Shown piece after piece: positions 25,730-33,125 of a DNA stretch of 64,000 nucleotides. Every line of letters starts with the position of its first letter. Positions within the stretch are counted from its first letter, which is position 1. The stretch is from Prevotella sp. oral taxon 376 (GTDB lineage: Bacteria; Bacteroidota; Bacteroidia; Bacteroidales; Bacteroidaceae). The stretch covers positions 186,001 to 250,000 of the forward strand of contig NZ_PYXG01000001.1 of NCBI RefSeq assembly GCF_003043945.1. The letters are read 5' to 3'. The position numbers and the translations under genes were made by a program. Below the pieces are notes generated by a model. That model saw nothing but the letters and a program-made list of their open reading frames with translations. It had not been told where the DNA came from and did not search any database.

Positions 25730-28309
25730 ATGATATATCCAAGAAACTTTGAACAAAAGATAGGATTCAGCGAGGTGCGGGATCTGCTGAACACCCGTTG
25801 CCTGACAACATTGGGAAAGGCGCGCGTCGCCCAGATGGACTTCTCAACCGACACGGAGCTTATCAACCGGCAGATGGAACAGACACGCGAACTCCGCCGC
25901 ATACGACAGGGAGAGGAAGACCTGCTCCTCGGAACATTCTCCGACATCCGCGAAAGCATGAAACGGCTGCGCCTCGCGGGCACTTATCTTGAGGAAGAAG
26001 AGCTCTTCGACCTTCAACGAACGCTCCAGACAATACATGATCTGGTGAAGTTTCTGAGCCATGGAGAGGAGACCCCCGACGGCCGGACGGTCTATGACTA
26101 CCCTGCCCTGGCAGAACTCACCGACGGCGTCATCCCCATGCCTACTGTCATCCAGCGTATCATGCAGGTGCTGGACAAGTTCGGACATATCCGCGACAGC
26201 GCCTCGCCCGAGCTGGCCGACATCCGCCGGGAACTGACCCGGACACAGAATTCCCTATCGGGCATCCTGAACAACATCCTCCTGTCGGCACAGAAAGATG
26301 GACTCGTGGATAAGGAGGTGGTGCCCACCCTGCGCGACGGACGCCTGGTATTGCCCGTGGCACCTGGGCTGAAACGCAAGATTCGGGGAATCGTCCACGA
26401 CGAGAGTGCCAGCGGTCGCACGGTCTACATAGAACCGGCGGAAGTCGTCGAGACCAACAACCGCATCCGCGAACTCAAGAGCGAAGAGAGGCACGAGGTG
26501 TTGCGCATCCTCCGCGAGACAGCCAACTTTGTCCGCCCGCATTGCGAGGAAATCCTCTTCTCACTCGAATTCCTTGCGCAGGTAGACTTCATACAGGCCA
26601 AGGCCGACCTTGCCGAAAGCATGCGGGGCATGGAACCGGAGGTGGAAGACCACCCCCACATCGACTGGGTTCGTGCCGAGCACCCGCTCCTGAAGCGGTC
26701 GCTCGAAAAACACGGAGACAAATCGCTCGTCCCCCTCGACATCATGCTGACAGCCGAAAAACATATCCTGATTATCTCAGGACCTAACGCCGGAGGAAAG
26801 TCGGTCTGCCTGAAAACCGTGGGACTGCTGCAGTATATGCTCCAGTGCGGCCTGAGCATTCCCGTAGGCGACCGCTCGAAGGTGGGCGTCTTCCACGACA
26901 TCATGATCGACATCGGCGACGAGCAGAGCCTCGAGAACGACCTTTCCACTTACTCCTCTCACCTGCTCAACATGAAGAACATGATGAGGCAGGCCGGCAA
27001 AGACACCCTCATCCTCATCGACGAATTCGGAACAGGCACGGAACCGGCCATCGGAGGAGCCATCGCCGAAGCCGTGCTTGACCATCTGCTGAACGACGGA
27101 GCATGGGGCGTGATTACCACCCACTACCAGAATCTGAAGCACTTTGCCGACAATCACGAAGGAGTGGCCAACGGAGCCATGCTCTACGACCGGGGCGAAA
27201 TGCGCCCGCTCTTCCAGTTGGCCATAGGAAGACCGGGAAGTTCGTTTGCCATCGAGATTGCCCGGAAGATCGGCCTGCCGGAAGATGTCATCCGTGAAGC
27301 CTCCGAAATCGTGGGCACCGACTATATCCAAAGCGACAAATACCTGCAGGACATCGTGCGGGACAAACGCTACTGGGAAAACAAACGACAGAGCATTCAC
27401 CAGCGGGAAAAGGAACTGGAACAGCGCATCGCGCACTATGAGGCCGATATCACCCGTATCAACGAGGAACGCAAGGAAATCTTGAGGAAAGCCAAGCAGC
27501 AAGCCGAGGATCTCCTCGGCGAGACCAACCGCAAGATAGAGAACGCCATCCGGGAAATCCGGGAGAACCAGGCACACAAGGAGGAGACGCGCCGCATCCG
27601 TGAGGAACTGGAACAATTCAAGGAAGATGTGGCGGAAATAGATGCCCGGGAGAACGACGACAAGATTGCCCGCAAGATAGCCCAGATACAACAGCGAAAG
27701 GAAAGAAAGGCCCAGCGCAAGGCAGAAAAAGCCGAACGCGACGAGAAAGCAACAGAAAGCCTGCGCAAGGCGGGCATGAAAAACGCAGGGGCGAACGGCC
27801 CGGTCGCCTTACAGGAAGGCGATTCCGTCCGCATCAAAGGCACGAAGTCGATAGGCACCCTGGAGAGCATGGACGGCAAGATGGGCACCGCCATCTTCGG
27901 AGGAATGAGAACCCGCATCCGCCTTGACAGGCTGGAACGCACGGAAGGGCAAGTCGCCCGGGAAACGGAAGATGAGCCCAAGACAAAGGCCGACGAACTC
28001 AAGGAAAGTCTGCAGGCCTTTCATATTTCTCACATGACCCAGAATATCATCGACGACCACCGCAGGAATTTCCGTCAGGACTTGGATGTAAGAGGCATGA
28101 GGGGCGACGAGGCTCTGGATGCCGTGCAGTATTTCATCGACGACGCCATACTCGTGGGCATCCCGAGGGTAAGGGTTCTCCACGGCAAGGGAAACGGCAT
28201 CCTCCGCCAGCTCATACGCCAGTATCTGACAACAATTCCCAATGTAACGCATTTTGCCGACGAGCATGTACAGTTTGGAGGGTCAGGAATAACGGTAGTC
28301 GACCTGTAA
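25730..28309 (+). CDS. mutS2: MutS2 endonuclease/ATPase
   Basis: This 859-residue member of the MutS family lacks the mismatch-recognition domain. It carries the MutS core with Walker A GPNAGGKS (about 351-358), Walker B LILIDEFGTGTEP (about 425-437) and the switch His in VITTHYQN, a long coiled coil (about 520-680, rich in Glu, Arg and Lys), and a C-terminal Smr nuclease domain (about 775-859) with LDVRGMRGDEALDAV and HGKGNGILR. Family members act against recombination intermediates or split collided ribosomes. It is monocistronic. Confidence 0.96.
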   Translation: MIYPRNFEQKIGFSEVRDLLNTRCLTTLGKARVAQMDFSTDTELINRQMEQTRELRRIRQGEEDLLLGTFSDIRESMKRLRLAGTYLEEEELFDLQRTLQTIHDLVKFLSHGEETPDGRTVYDYPALAELTDGVIPMPTVIQRIMQVLDKFGHIRDSASPELADIRRELTRTQNSLSGILNNILLSAQKDGLVDKEVVPTLRDGRLVLPVAPGLKRKIRGIVHDESASGRTVYIEPAEVVETNNRIRELKSEERHEVLRILRETANFVRPHCEEILFSLEFLAQVDFIQAKADLAESMRGMEPEVEDHPHIDWVRAEHPLLKRSLEKHGDKSLVPLDIMLTAEKHILIISGPNAGGKSVCLKTVGLLQYMLQCGLSIPVGDRSKVGVFHDIMIDIGDEQSLENDLSTYSSHLLNMKNMMRQAGKDTLILIDEFGTGTEPAIGGAIAEAVLDHLLNDGAWGVITTHYQNLKHFADNHEGVANGAMLYDRGEMRPLFQLAIGRPGSSFAIEIARKIGLPEDVIREASEIVGTDYIQSDKYLQDIVRDKRYWENKRQSIHQREKELEQRIAHYEADITRINEERKEILRKAKQQAEDLLGETNRKIENAIREIRENQAHKEETRRIREELEQFKEDVAEIDARENDDKIARKIAQIQQRKERKAQRKAEKAERDEKATESLRKAGMKNAGANGPVALQEGDSVRIKGTKSIGTLESMDGKMGTAIFGGMRTRIRLDRLERTEGQVARETEDEPKTKADELKESLQAFHISHMTQNIIDDHRRNFRQDLDVRGMRGDEALDAVQYFIDDAILVGIPRVRVLHGKGNGILRQLIRQYLTTIPNVTHFADEHVQFGGSGITVVDL

Positions 28310-28319
28310 GGCGAAAACA

Positions 28320-28352
28320 GGAAAAGGAGCCAGGCAAAAGCCTTGCTCCTTT
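28320..28352 (-). terminator. Terminator downstream of the SRP RNA-tRNA-Thr transcript
   Basis: On the minus strand GGAGCAAGG, loop CTTTTG, CCTGGCTCC form a stem with one mismatch, followed by TTTTCCTGTTTTC. It can also serve mutS2, which ends 11 bp away on the other strand. Confidence 0.6.
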
Positions 28353-28360
28353 CCTTCGAA

Positions 28361-28434
28361 GAGCCTCTTGTCGGATTCGAACCAACGACCCCGAGATTAC
28401 AAATCACGTGCTCTGGCCAACTGAGCTAAAGAGG
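28361..28434 (-). tRNA. tRNA-Thr (anticodon UGU)
   Basis: The 74-nt cloverleaf starts GCCTCTT with matching AAGAGGC and discriminator T. The D arm is GCTCAGTTGGCCAGAGC, the anticodon loop TTTGTAA has anticodon TGT, and the T arm reads GTTGGTTCGAATCC. CCA is not encoded. Its 5' end lies only 5 nt after the 3' end of the SRP RNA, so both come from one precursor. Confidence 0.96.
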
Positions 28435-28439
28435 CGGGT

Positions 28440-28535
28440 GGGCAAGCGATTCTTATCGCGCCGCTACGACCTTCTGCCCTTGCTATGTTCCCATCCTGGG
28501 GGATTCAAAGGGAGCTGGCCGTAAGAGACTTGCCC
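28440..28535 (-). ncRNA. ffs: Small signal recognition particle RNA (4.5S-type)
   Basis: The 96-nt RNA begins GGGCAAG and ends CTTGCCC, closing one long hairpin. Its apical part reads CCCCCAGGAUGGGAACAUAG followed by CAAGGG. This matches SRP helix 8: the CAGG / AGCA internal loop flanks a GGAA-type tetraloop, the binding site for Ffh. This RNA guides membrane-protein targeting by Ffh and FtsY. A strong -7 box (TATCTTTGC, 28547-28555) sits just upstream and tRNA-Thr follows 5 nt downstream. The ends are set by the closing stem and may differ by a few bases. Confidence 0.88.
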
Positions 28536-28546
28536 GTTTTGCGGAT

Positions 28547-28555
28547 GCAAAGATA
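28547..28555 (-). promoter_or_regulatory. -7 box for the SRP RNA-tRNA-Thr transcript
   Basis: TATCTTTGC on the minus strand, about 11 nt before the SRP RNA 5' end, the right distance for transcription to start close to the mature end. Confidence 0.75.
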
Positions 28556-28669
28556 TACAATTAAAATGAGAAATGAAAAACGAGAAATGAAAAACAGGCC
28601 TTCTTTAACTTATTTTATAAAATAACTAAAAAATCGAAAGATTATATCTTATGTATAAGATAAAATGCG

Positions 28670-28678
28670 TATTTTTGC
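28670..28678 (+). promoter_or_regulatory. -7 box of the DUF4199 gene and following operon
   Basis: TATTTTTGC overlaps the upstream ATG at 28665 and ends 7 nt before the ATG at 28686. This rules out the upstream start and predicts a leaderless or nearly leaderless mRNA. Confidence 0.6.
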
Positions 28679-28685
28679 ACTTGAT

Positions 28686-29225
28686 ATGACTTTTGCAGAA
28701 GCATTGACACAGGTAAGGGCCTTTGCCCGTCAGGACGGACTTATACTGACTCTCGTATGGATTGGCAGTTTTGTCTCGGTTCTCTATATTCCACAGTCGG
28801 TAATAGGGTCGCTTCTGGCCATGGCAACGCCTTTCGTCGTCATATGGAGACTGACAAAATTTCGCAATAACGCCCTAAATGGGATCATCTCGTTCCGCCG
28901 TGGCCTTGCCTATTCATGGCTCACCTTTTTCTATGCGAGCTTGCTCTTCTGCCTCGCCCAATACATCTACTTCCGCTTTCTTGACCACGGACTGTTCAAT
29001 TCCATATTGATTACCGCCACTCAAGTCGTGTCGGAAACCTACCAGACACAAGGATTTGACACACGGGATTTCAAGGATGCCATCGAGAGATTCATGACCC
29101 TAAAGCCCATCCAGCTGTCATTGATATTCATGATGCAGAACATATTCATGGGCACCATCATGTCTCTGCTCATCGCGACACTGTGTATGCGACGAGGGCC
29201 CTATAAGAAAAACTTCAGACAATAA
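28686..29225 (+). CDS. DUF4199-type inner-membrane protein
   Basis: The 179-residue protein starts MTFAEALTQVRAFARQDG and has about four hydrophobic helices (around residues 14-36, 38-55, 67-90 and 140-165), with the segment FRNNALNGIISFRRGLAYSW between helices 2 and 3. This is the DUF4199 layout in Bacteroidetes; function unknown. It commonly precedes a DPM1-like glycosyltransferase, as it does here 20 bp downstream, suggesting a membrane partner of that enzyme. Seven upstream codons in frame are excluded by the promoter. Confidence 0.8.
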   Translation: MTFAEALTQVRAFARQDGLILTLVWIGSFVSVLYIPQSVIGSLLAMATPFVVIWRLTKFRNNALNGIISFRRGLAYSWLTFFYASLLFCLAQYIYFRFLDHGLFNSILITATQVVSETYQTQGFDTRDFKDAIERFMTLKPIQLSLIFMMQNIFMGTIMSLLIATLCMRRGPYKKNFRQ

Positions 29226-29245
29226 ACCATATTAAAAATGCACAA

Positions 29246-30211
29246 ATGGACATTTCTGTTGTAATACCGCTTTTCAATGAAGAGGATTCTATACCGGAAC
29301 TCTACCATTGGATAGAGCGCGTCATGAAAGCCAACGGCTTCAGTTTCGAAGTGATTTTCGTGAATGACGGCTCTACGGATGCCTCATGGCAGGTGATAGA
29401 AGACCTCTGTAAGGAATCGGAAGTAGTGAAAGGCATCAAGTTTCGCCGCAACTATGGCAAGAGCCCAGCCCTCTATTGCGGATTCAATGAAGCCCAGGGA
29501 GATGTCGTCATCACGATGGATGCCGACCTGCAGGACTCTCCTGGTGAGATTCCCGGGCTTTACAAGATGATCAAGGAAGGCGGATACGACCTTGTGAGCG
29601 GATATAAGCAGAAGCGCTACGATCCTCTCTCGAAAACCATCCCTACCAAAATATTCAACTGGACGGTGCGTAAGGTAAGCGGCATCCACAACCTCCACGA
29701 TTTCAACTGCGGCCTGAAAGCTTACCGAAAGGATGTCGTAAAAAACATAGAGGTATATGGCGAGATGCACCGCTTCATCCCCTATCTGGCTAAGAATGCC
29801 GGCTTCGACAAGATCGGAGAGAAGGTGGTGCATCATCAGGCACGCAAATACGGCCAATCGAAATTTATGAAAATCAACCGCTTCGTCAACGGATACCTCG
29901 ACTTGATGACACTCTGGTTCTTGGGAACATTCGGCAAAAAACCCATGCATGTCTTCGGATTCCTCGGCAGCGTGATGTTCTTCATCAGCTTCATAGCCCT
30001 TGCCGTATTGGGCATCAACAAAATCATAGAGCTCAACAATGGCACTTATGGAAACCTGGTTACAGATTCTGCCTGGTTTTACATCTTCCTCACCACGATG
30101 CTGATAGGCACGCAGATGTTCCTTTCAGGATTCCTCGGCGACCTCATAAGCCGATCCAACCCCAGTCGAAACGACTACCAAATCGAAGAGAAACTGAAAT
30201 GCGAAGAATAA
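29246..30211 (+). CDS. GT2 glycosyltransferase, polyprenyl-phosphate hexose synthase-like
   Basis: The 321-residue protein has a GT-A fold at residues 1-220: the start VVIPLFNEEDSIPEL, the nucleotide/metal motif ITMDADLQDSPGEIP (about 91-105), and FNCGLKAYRKDVV. Two C-terminal membrane helices follow (about 232-255 and 275-300). This DPM1/GtrB-like layout transfers a sugar from a nucleotide donor to undecaprenyl phosphate for envelope glycan assembly. The sugar cannot be told from sequence. The next gene starts inside its last 13 nt. Confidence 0.9.
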   Translation: MDISVVIPLFNEEDSIPELYHWIERVMKANGFSFEVIFVNDGSTDASWQVIEDLCKESEVVKGIKFRRNYGKSPALYCGFNEAQGDVVITMDADLQDSPGEIPGLYKMIKEGGYDLVSGYKQKRYDPLSKTIPTKIFNWTVRKVSGIHNLHDFNCGLKAYRKDVVKNIEVYGEMHRFIPYLAKNAGFDKIGEKVVHHQARKYGQSKFMKINRFVNGYLDLMTLWFLGTFGKKPMHVFGFLGSVMFFISFIALAVLGINKIIELNNGTYGNLVTDSAWFYIFLTTMLIGTQMFLSGFLGDLISRSNPSRNDYQIEEKLKCEE

Positions 30212-30675
30212 TCCGAACCTTATCCCTAAGCCTCGTATTGCTGGCGATGGTGTCATGCGCAAGCATCGACTGCCCGTTGAACAACACGGTACACGCAAAG
30301 TTCAAGTTTTCCGCCACCGTGCCCTATACGCTCACGGTATCCGCGAAAATCTCGGAAGACAGCGACAGCATATTATTCAATAGAGGCGAAAAGGTTGACA
30401 GTATCCTGTTACCGATGAGCTACAGCCGCGCACAAGATGTTTACTACTTTGAGTTCACTGATGAAAACGGCACGAAAACCGACACGATTACGGTCTCGAA
30501 GGAAGACCGGCCTCACTTCGAATCCGTGGACTGCAGCCCTTCTATCTTCCACACCATCATGGGAGTGTCAAGCACAAACCTTGTAATAGATTCTATCGCC
30601 ATCAACAATAAAGATGTAACCTATGACGAACGTAAGCCACACTTCATCATATATCTCAAGAGCAATACTAATTAA
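30199..30675 (+). CDS. DUF6452-type lipoprotein
   Basis: The 158-residue lipoprotein has lipobox LLAMVSC (Cys20). The mature part (CASIDCPLNNTVHAKFKF, then beta-rich sequence) matches a conserved Bacteroidales family of unknown function that is regularly found directly before a DUF6048 gene, as here. It overlaps the GT2 gene by 13 nt and the next gene by 53 nt, so the three are tightly co-translated. Confidence 0.75.
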   Translation: MRRIIRTLSLSLVLLAMVSCASIDCPLNNTVHAKFKFSATVPYTLTVSAKISEDSDSILFNRGEKVDSILLPMSYSRAQDVYYFEFTDENGTKTDTITVSKEDRPHFESVDCSPSIFHTIMGVSSTNLVIDSIAINNKDVTYDERKPHFIIYLKSNTN

Positions 30676-31315
30676 CCTGATGCTGGTGCTGTCTTTGGGC
30701 GCCTTGGCACAGGGACGAAAGAAAATCATTGAACAGCCCGACACCATCTCCTTGTTTCGAGGCGTTGCCGTATCTTTCGATCTTGTCGGGGCAGGACAGT
30801 TGATATTCAGCAGCTACGGTCAGTATGAGGCTGCCCTCCGGATCAACCTGAAGGACCAATATTTCCCCGTCATAGAAGTCGGCTTGGGCAAGGCCGACGA
30901 GGATGATGTCTCCACGAAGCTCCACTATCAGACCTCGGCACCCTACGGAAGAGTGGGCATAGACTTCAATGTGATGAAGAACAAGCACGACGACTACCGC
31001 GTCTATGTAGGCGGCCGCTATGCCTTCAGCAGCTTCAAATACGACATCTTTTCGCCCGGCATGACCGACCCCGTATGGGGCGACCACATCGAATACAATC
31101 ATCCGGGCAACAAAGGATCCTATCACTGGCTCGAGTTCGTGGGCGGCATCGATGCCAAAATCTGGAAATTCGTCCGCTTGGGATGGAGCATACGCTACAA
31201 GCGCCGCCTCTTCCACTCCGAAGCCGACATCGGCAACCCATGGTATGTGCCGGGATTCGGAAAACAGGGGGGCACGAGACTCGGGGCAACTTTCAATGTA
31301 ATCTTCGAACTGTAA
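30623..31315 (+). CDS. DUF6048-type outer-membrane-like protein
   Basis: The 230-residue protein starts with a hydrophobic signal (IINLMLVLSLGALAQ-type region, residues about 15-30). It continues with alternating beta strands rich in Tyr, Phe and Gly (YRVYVGGRYAFSSFKYDIF, WLEFVGGIDAKIWKFVRLGW) and ends in NVIFEL, all typical of a small outer-membrane beta-barrel. Function unknown. The first 53 nt lie inside the DUF6452 gene; Met20 is a possible later start but would shorten the signal peptide. The pair probably works together in the envelope. Confidence 0.75.
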   Translation: MTNVSHTSSYISRAILINLMLVLSLGALAQGRKKIIEQPDTISLFRGVAVSFDLVGAGQLIFSSYGQYEAALRINLKDQYFPVIEVGLGKADEDDVSTKLHYQTSAPYGRVGIDFNVMKNKHDDYRVYVGGRYAFSSFKYDIFSPGMTDPVWGDHIEYNHPGNKGSYHWLEFVGGIDAKIWKFVRLGWSIRYKRRLFHSEADIGNPWYVPGFGKQGGTRLGATFNVIFEL

Positions 31316-31319
31316 TCGC

Positions 31320-32354
31320 ATGAAATCCCGGAAAAGATTGTTCTGGCAGATTCCATTCCTGCTCTTCCTCATCATAGGCTCTGTCGCCATCATCCGGCAA
31401 CAGCGCCCTCTTCCGTATCAACACGACGAGGGATTCATCTTCGGCACGGTCTACCACATTACTTACCAGAGCGACCGCAATTATCAGAAGGAATATATCG
31501 AGAATGTGGGCGAGCTCAACTGGGTCAATTATGAGTTCTCCATGTTCGACAAGAACTCCACCGTCTCGCGCATCAACGCCAACACCCCTTCCGTCAATAT
31601 CAGCGACCGCTTCCTTGAGGTGTACCGCCTCGCGCAAGAGGTAAGCCGCGAAACCGAAGGGGCTTTCGACATTACCGTAGCCCCGTTGGTGAACGCGTGG
31701 GGGTTCGGATTCAAGCATCAGAAGTTTCCGGACAAGAAACAGGTAGACAGTCTGCTGCAATTCGTGGGCATGGACAAGTTTCGCATCACTCCTGACCGCC
31801 GCTACGAGAAGTCTGATCCGCGGGTGATGCTTGACTTCAGTGCCATCGCGAAAGGCTACGGGGCAGATGTCGTGGCCCGGTTCCTGAAGACAAAAGGAAT
31901 CAAGAACTTCATGGTAGAGATTGGCGGAGAGGTGGTGACGAGCGGCATCAGCGAGAAACGGGCGCCCTGGAAAATCGGCGTTACGAAGCCTGCCGACGAC
32001 TCCACCAGCACCGAGATGCAGTTGCAGACCGTCCTGAATGTTACCGACATTGCCATGGCCACCAGCGGTAACTATCGCAACTTCTACTATAAAGGCGGCC
32101 GGAAATATGCTCACACCATTGACCCTCGTACAGGCCGCCCCGTGCAACACAACATCCTGTCGGCCACGGTGCTAGCTGACCGGTGCGCGAAAGCCGACGC
32201 CTATGCCACGAGTTTCATGGTACTGGGACTTAAAGAGACTAAGAAAGTTCTCGAGAAACATCCAGAACTGATGGCCTATCTCATCTATTCTGATGCCAAC
32301 GGCAACAACGCCATCTGGTATTCACCTTCCTTGAAAGACAAAATCATAGAGTAA
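31320..32354 (+). CDS. apbE: ApbE-family FAD:protein FMN transferase
   Basis: The 344-residue protein has an N-terminal membrane anchor/signal (about 8-25). The ApbE core shows LDFSAIAKGYGADVVARF and MVEIGGEVVTSG (about 170-210), the C-terminal HTIDPRTGRPV (about 263-273) and ADAYATSFMVLG (about 290-301), which hold FAD and Mg2+. It attaches FMN to Thr/Ser of target flavoproteins such as NqrC and RnfG; neither is in this window. It starts 5 bp after the DUF6048 gene. Confidence 0.95.
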   Translation: MKSRKRLFWQIPFLLFLIIGSVAIIRQQRPLPYQHDEGFIFGTVYHITYQSDRNYQKEYIENVGELNWVNYEFSMFDKNSTVSRINANTPSVNISDRFLEVYRLAQEVSRETEGAFDITVAPLVNAWGFGFKHQKFPDKKQVDSLLQFVGMDKFRITPDRRYEKSDPRVMLDFSAIAKGYGADVVARFLKTKGIKNFMVEIGGEVVTSGISEKRAPWKIGVTKPADDSTSTEMQLQTVLNVTDIAMATSGNYRNFYYKGGRKYAHTIDPRTGRPVQHNILSATVLADRCAKADAYATSFMVLGLKETKKVLEKHPELMAYLIYSDANGNNAIWYSPSLKDKIIE

Positions 32355-32369
32355 CTGCCGATTCCTGAC

Positions 32370-33041
32370 ATGCCAGACCTTCACCTGTACGACAAGCTCC
32401 TGCAATTTCCGCTATTTCAGGGAATGAACCGAAACGACCTTGACGATATCGTGGCTTACACCCGACTGGGATTCCATAAGTTCAGGACGGGAGACGACAT
32501 CGTCAGGGAAGGTTACGACGGCAACCATCTGTATTTCCTTGTTGATGGAAAAATCAAAATCATCACTTCGGCCGCCGACCGCAGCTTCACTTTCGCCGAG
32601 TATCGCCTTTCGCCTGAAACATTCCAGATGGAAGCCCTCTTCGGACTCAGCCACCGTTTCTCCCACACCTATCAAGCGTCCTCTGACTGCAACCTCATCT
32701 CCATCGCCAAAGAGGATGTGAGGAAATTCTACAACACTTTTCTGGTATTCCGCATCAACTATATCAACCTGATTACCTCGCGCTTGCAAAAGTCGGACGA
32801 CAACATGTGGAGAACCACTCCCCCCGACACCCGACACCAGATCGTCAACTTCTTCCGCTCCCACTGTCTCTATATGTCGGGAGAAAAGGATATCGACATC
32901 AAAATGGCGAAGCTGGCCGAAGAGCTTCGCGAGGCGCGCAGCCACATCTCCCGGACACTAAACGAGATGGCTGAGGAGGAACTCATCCAGCTGTCCCGTG
33001 GCAAAATACACATTCCCGCCCTCGAGAAACTGCTGATGTAA
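32370..33041 (+). CDS. Crp/Fnr-family transcription regulator
   Basis: The 223-residue regulator has an N-terminal cyclic-nucleotide-binding-like beta roll (about 15-130, with GDDIVREGYDGNHLYFLVDGKIKI) and a C-terminal winged helix (about 150-220). The recognition helix lies in LREARSHISRTLNEMAEE. No Fe-S cysteine cluster like that of Fnr is seen, so the effector is unknown. It follows apbE by 15 bp and is the last gene of the operon. Length and domain order are normal for the family. Confidence 0.9.
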   Translation: MPDLHLYDKLLQFPLFQGMNRNDLDDIVAYTRLGFHKFRTGDDIVREGYDGNHLYFLVDGKIKIITSAADRSFTFAEYRLSPETFQMEALFGLSHRFSHTYQASSDCNLISIAKEDVRKFYNTFLVFRINYINLITSRLQKSDDNMWRTTPPDTRHQIVNFFRSHCLYMSGEKDIDIKMAKLAEELREARSHISRTLNEMAEEELIQLSRGKIHIPALEKLLM

Positions 33042-33091
33042 AATATAAGTTAAAAATCAATTTATTAATAAGGTGTATCTAATATTTTTGC

Positions 33092-33100
33092 TATTTTTGC
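33092..33100 (+). promoter_or_regulatory. -7 box for the M3 peptidase gene
   Basis: TATTTTTGC fits TAnnTTTG, 25 nt before the ATG at 33126. Confidence 0.6.
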
Positions 33101-33125
33101 AGGAAATATAAGCAACGAGGTTAGT

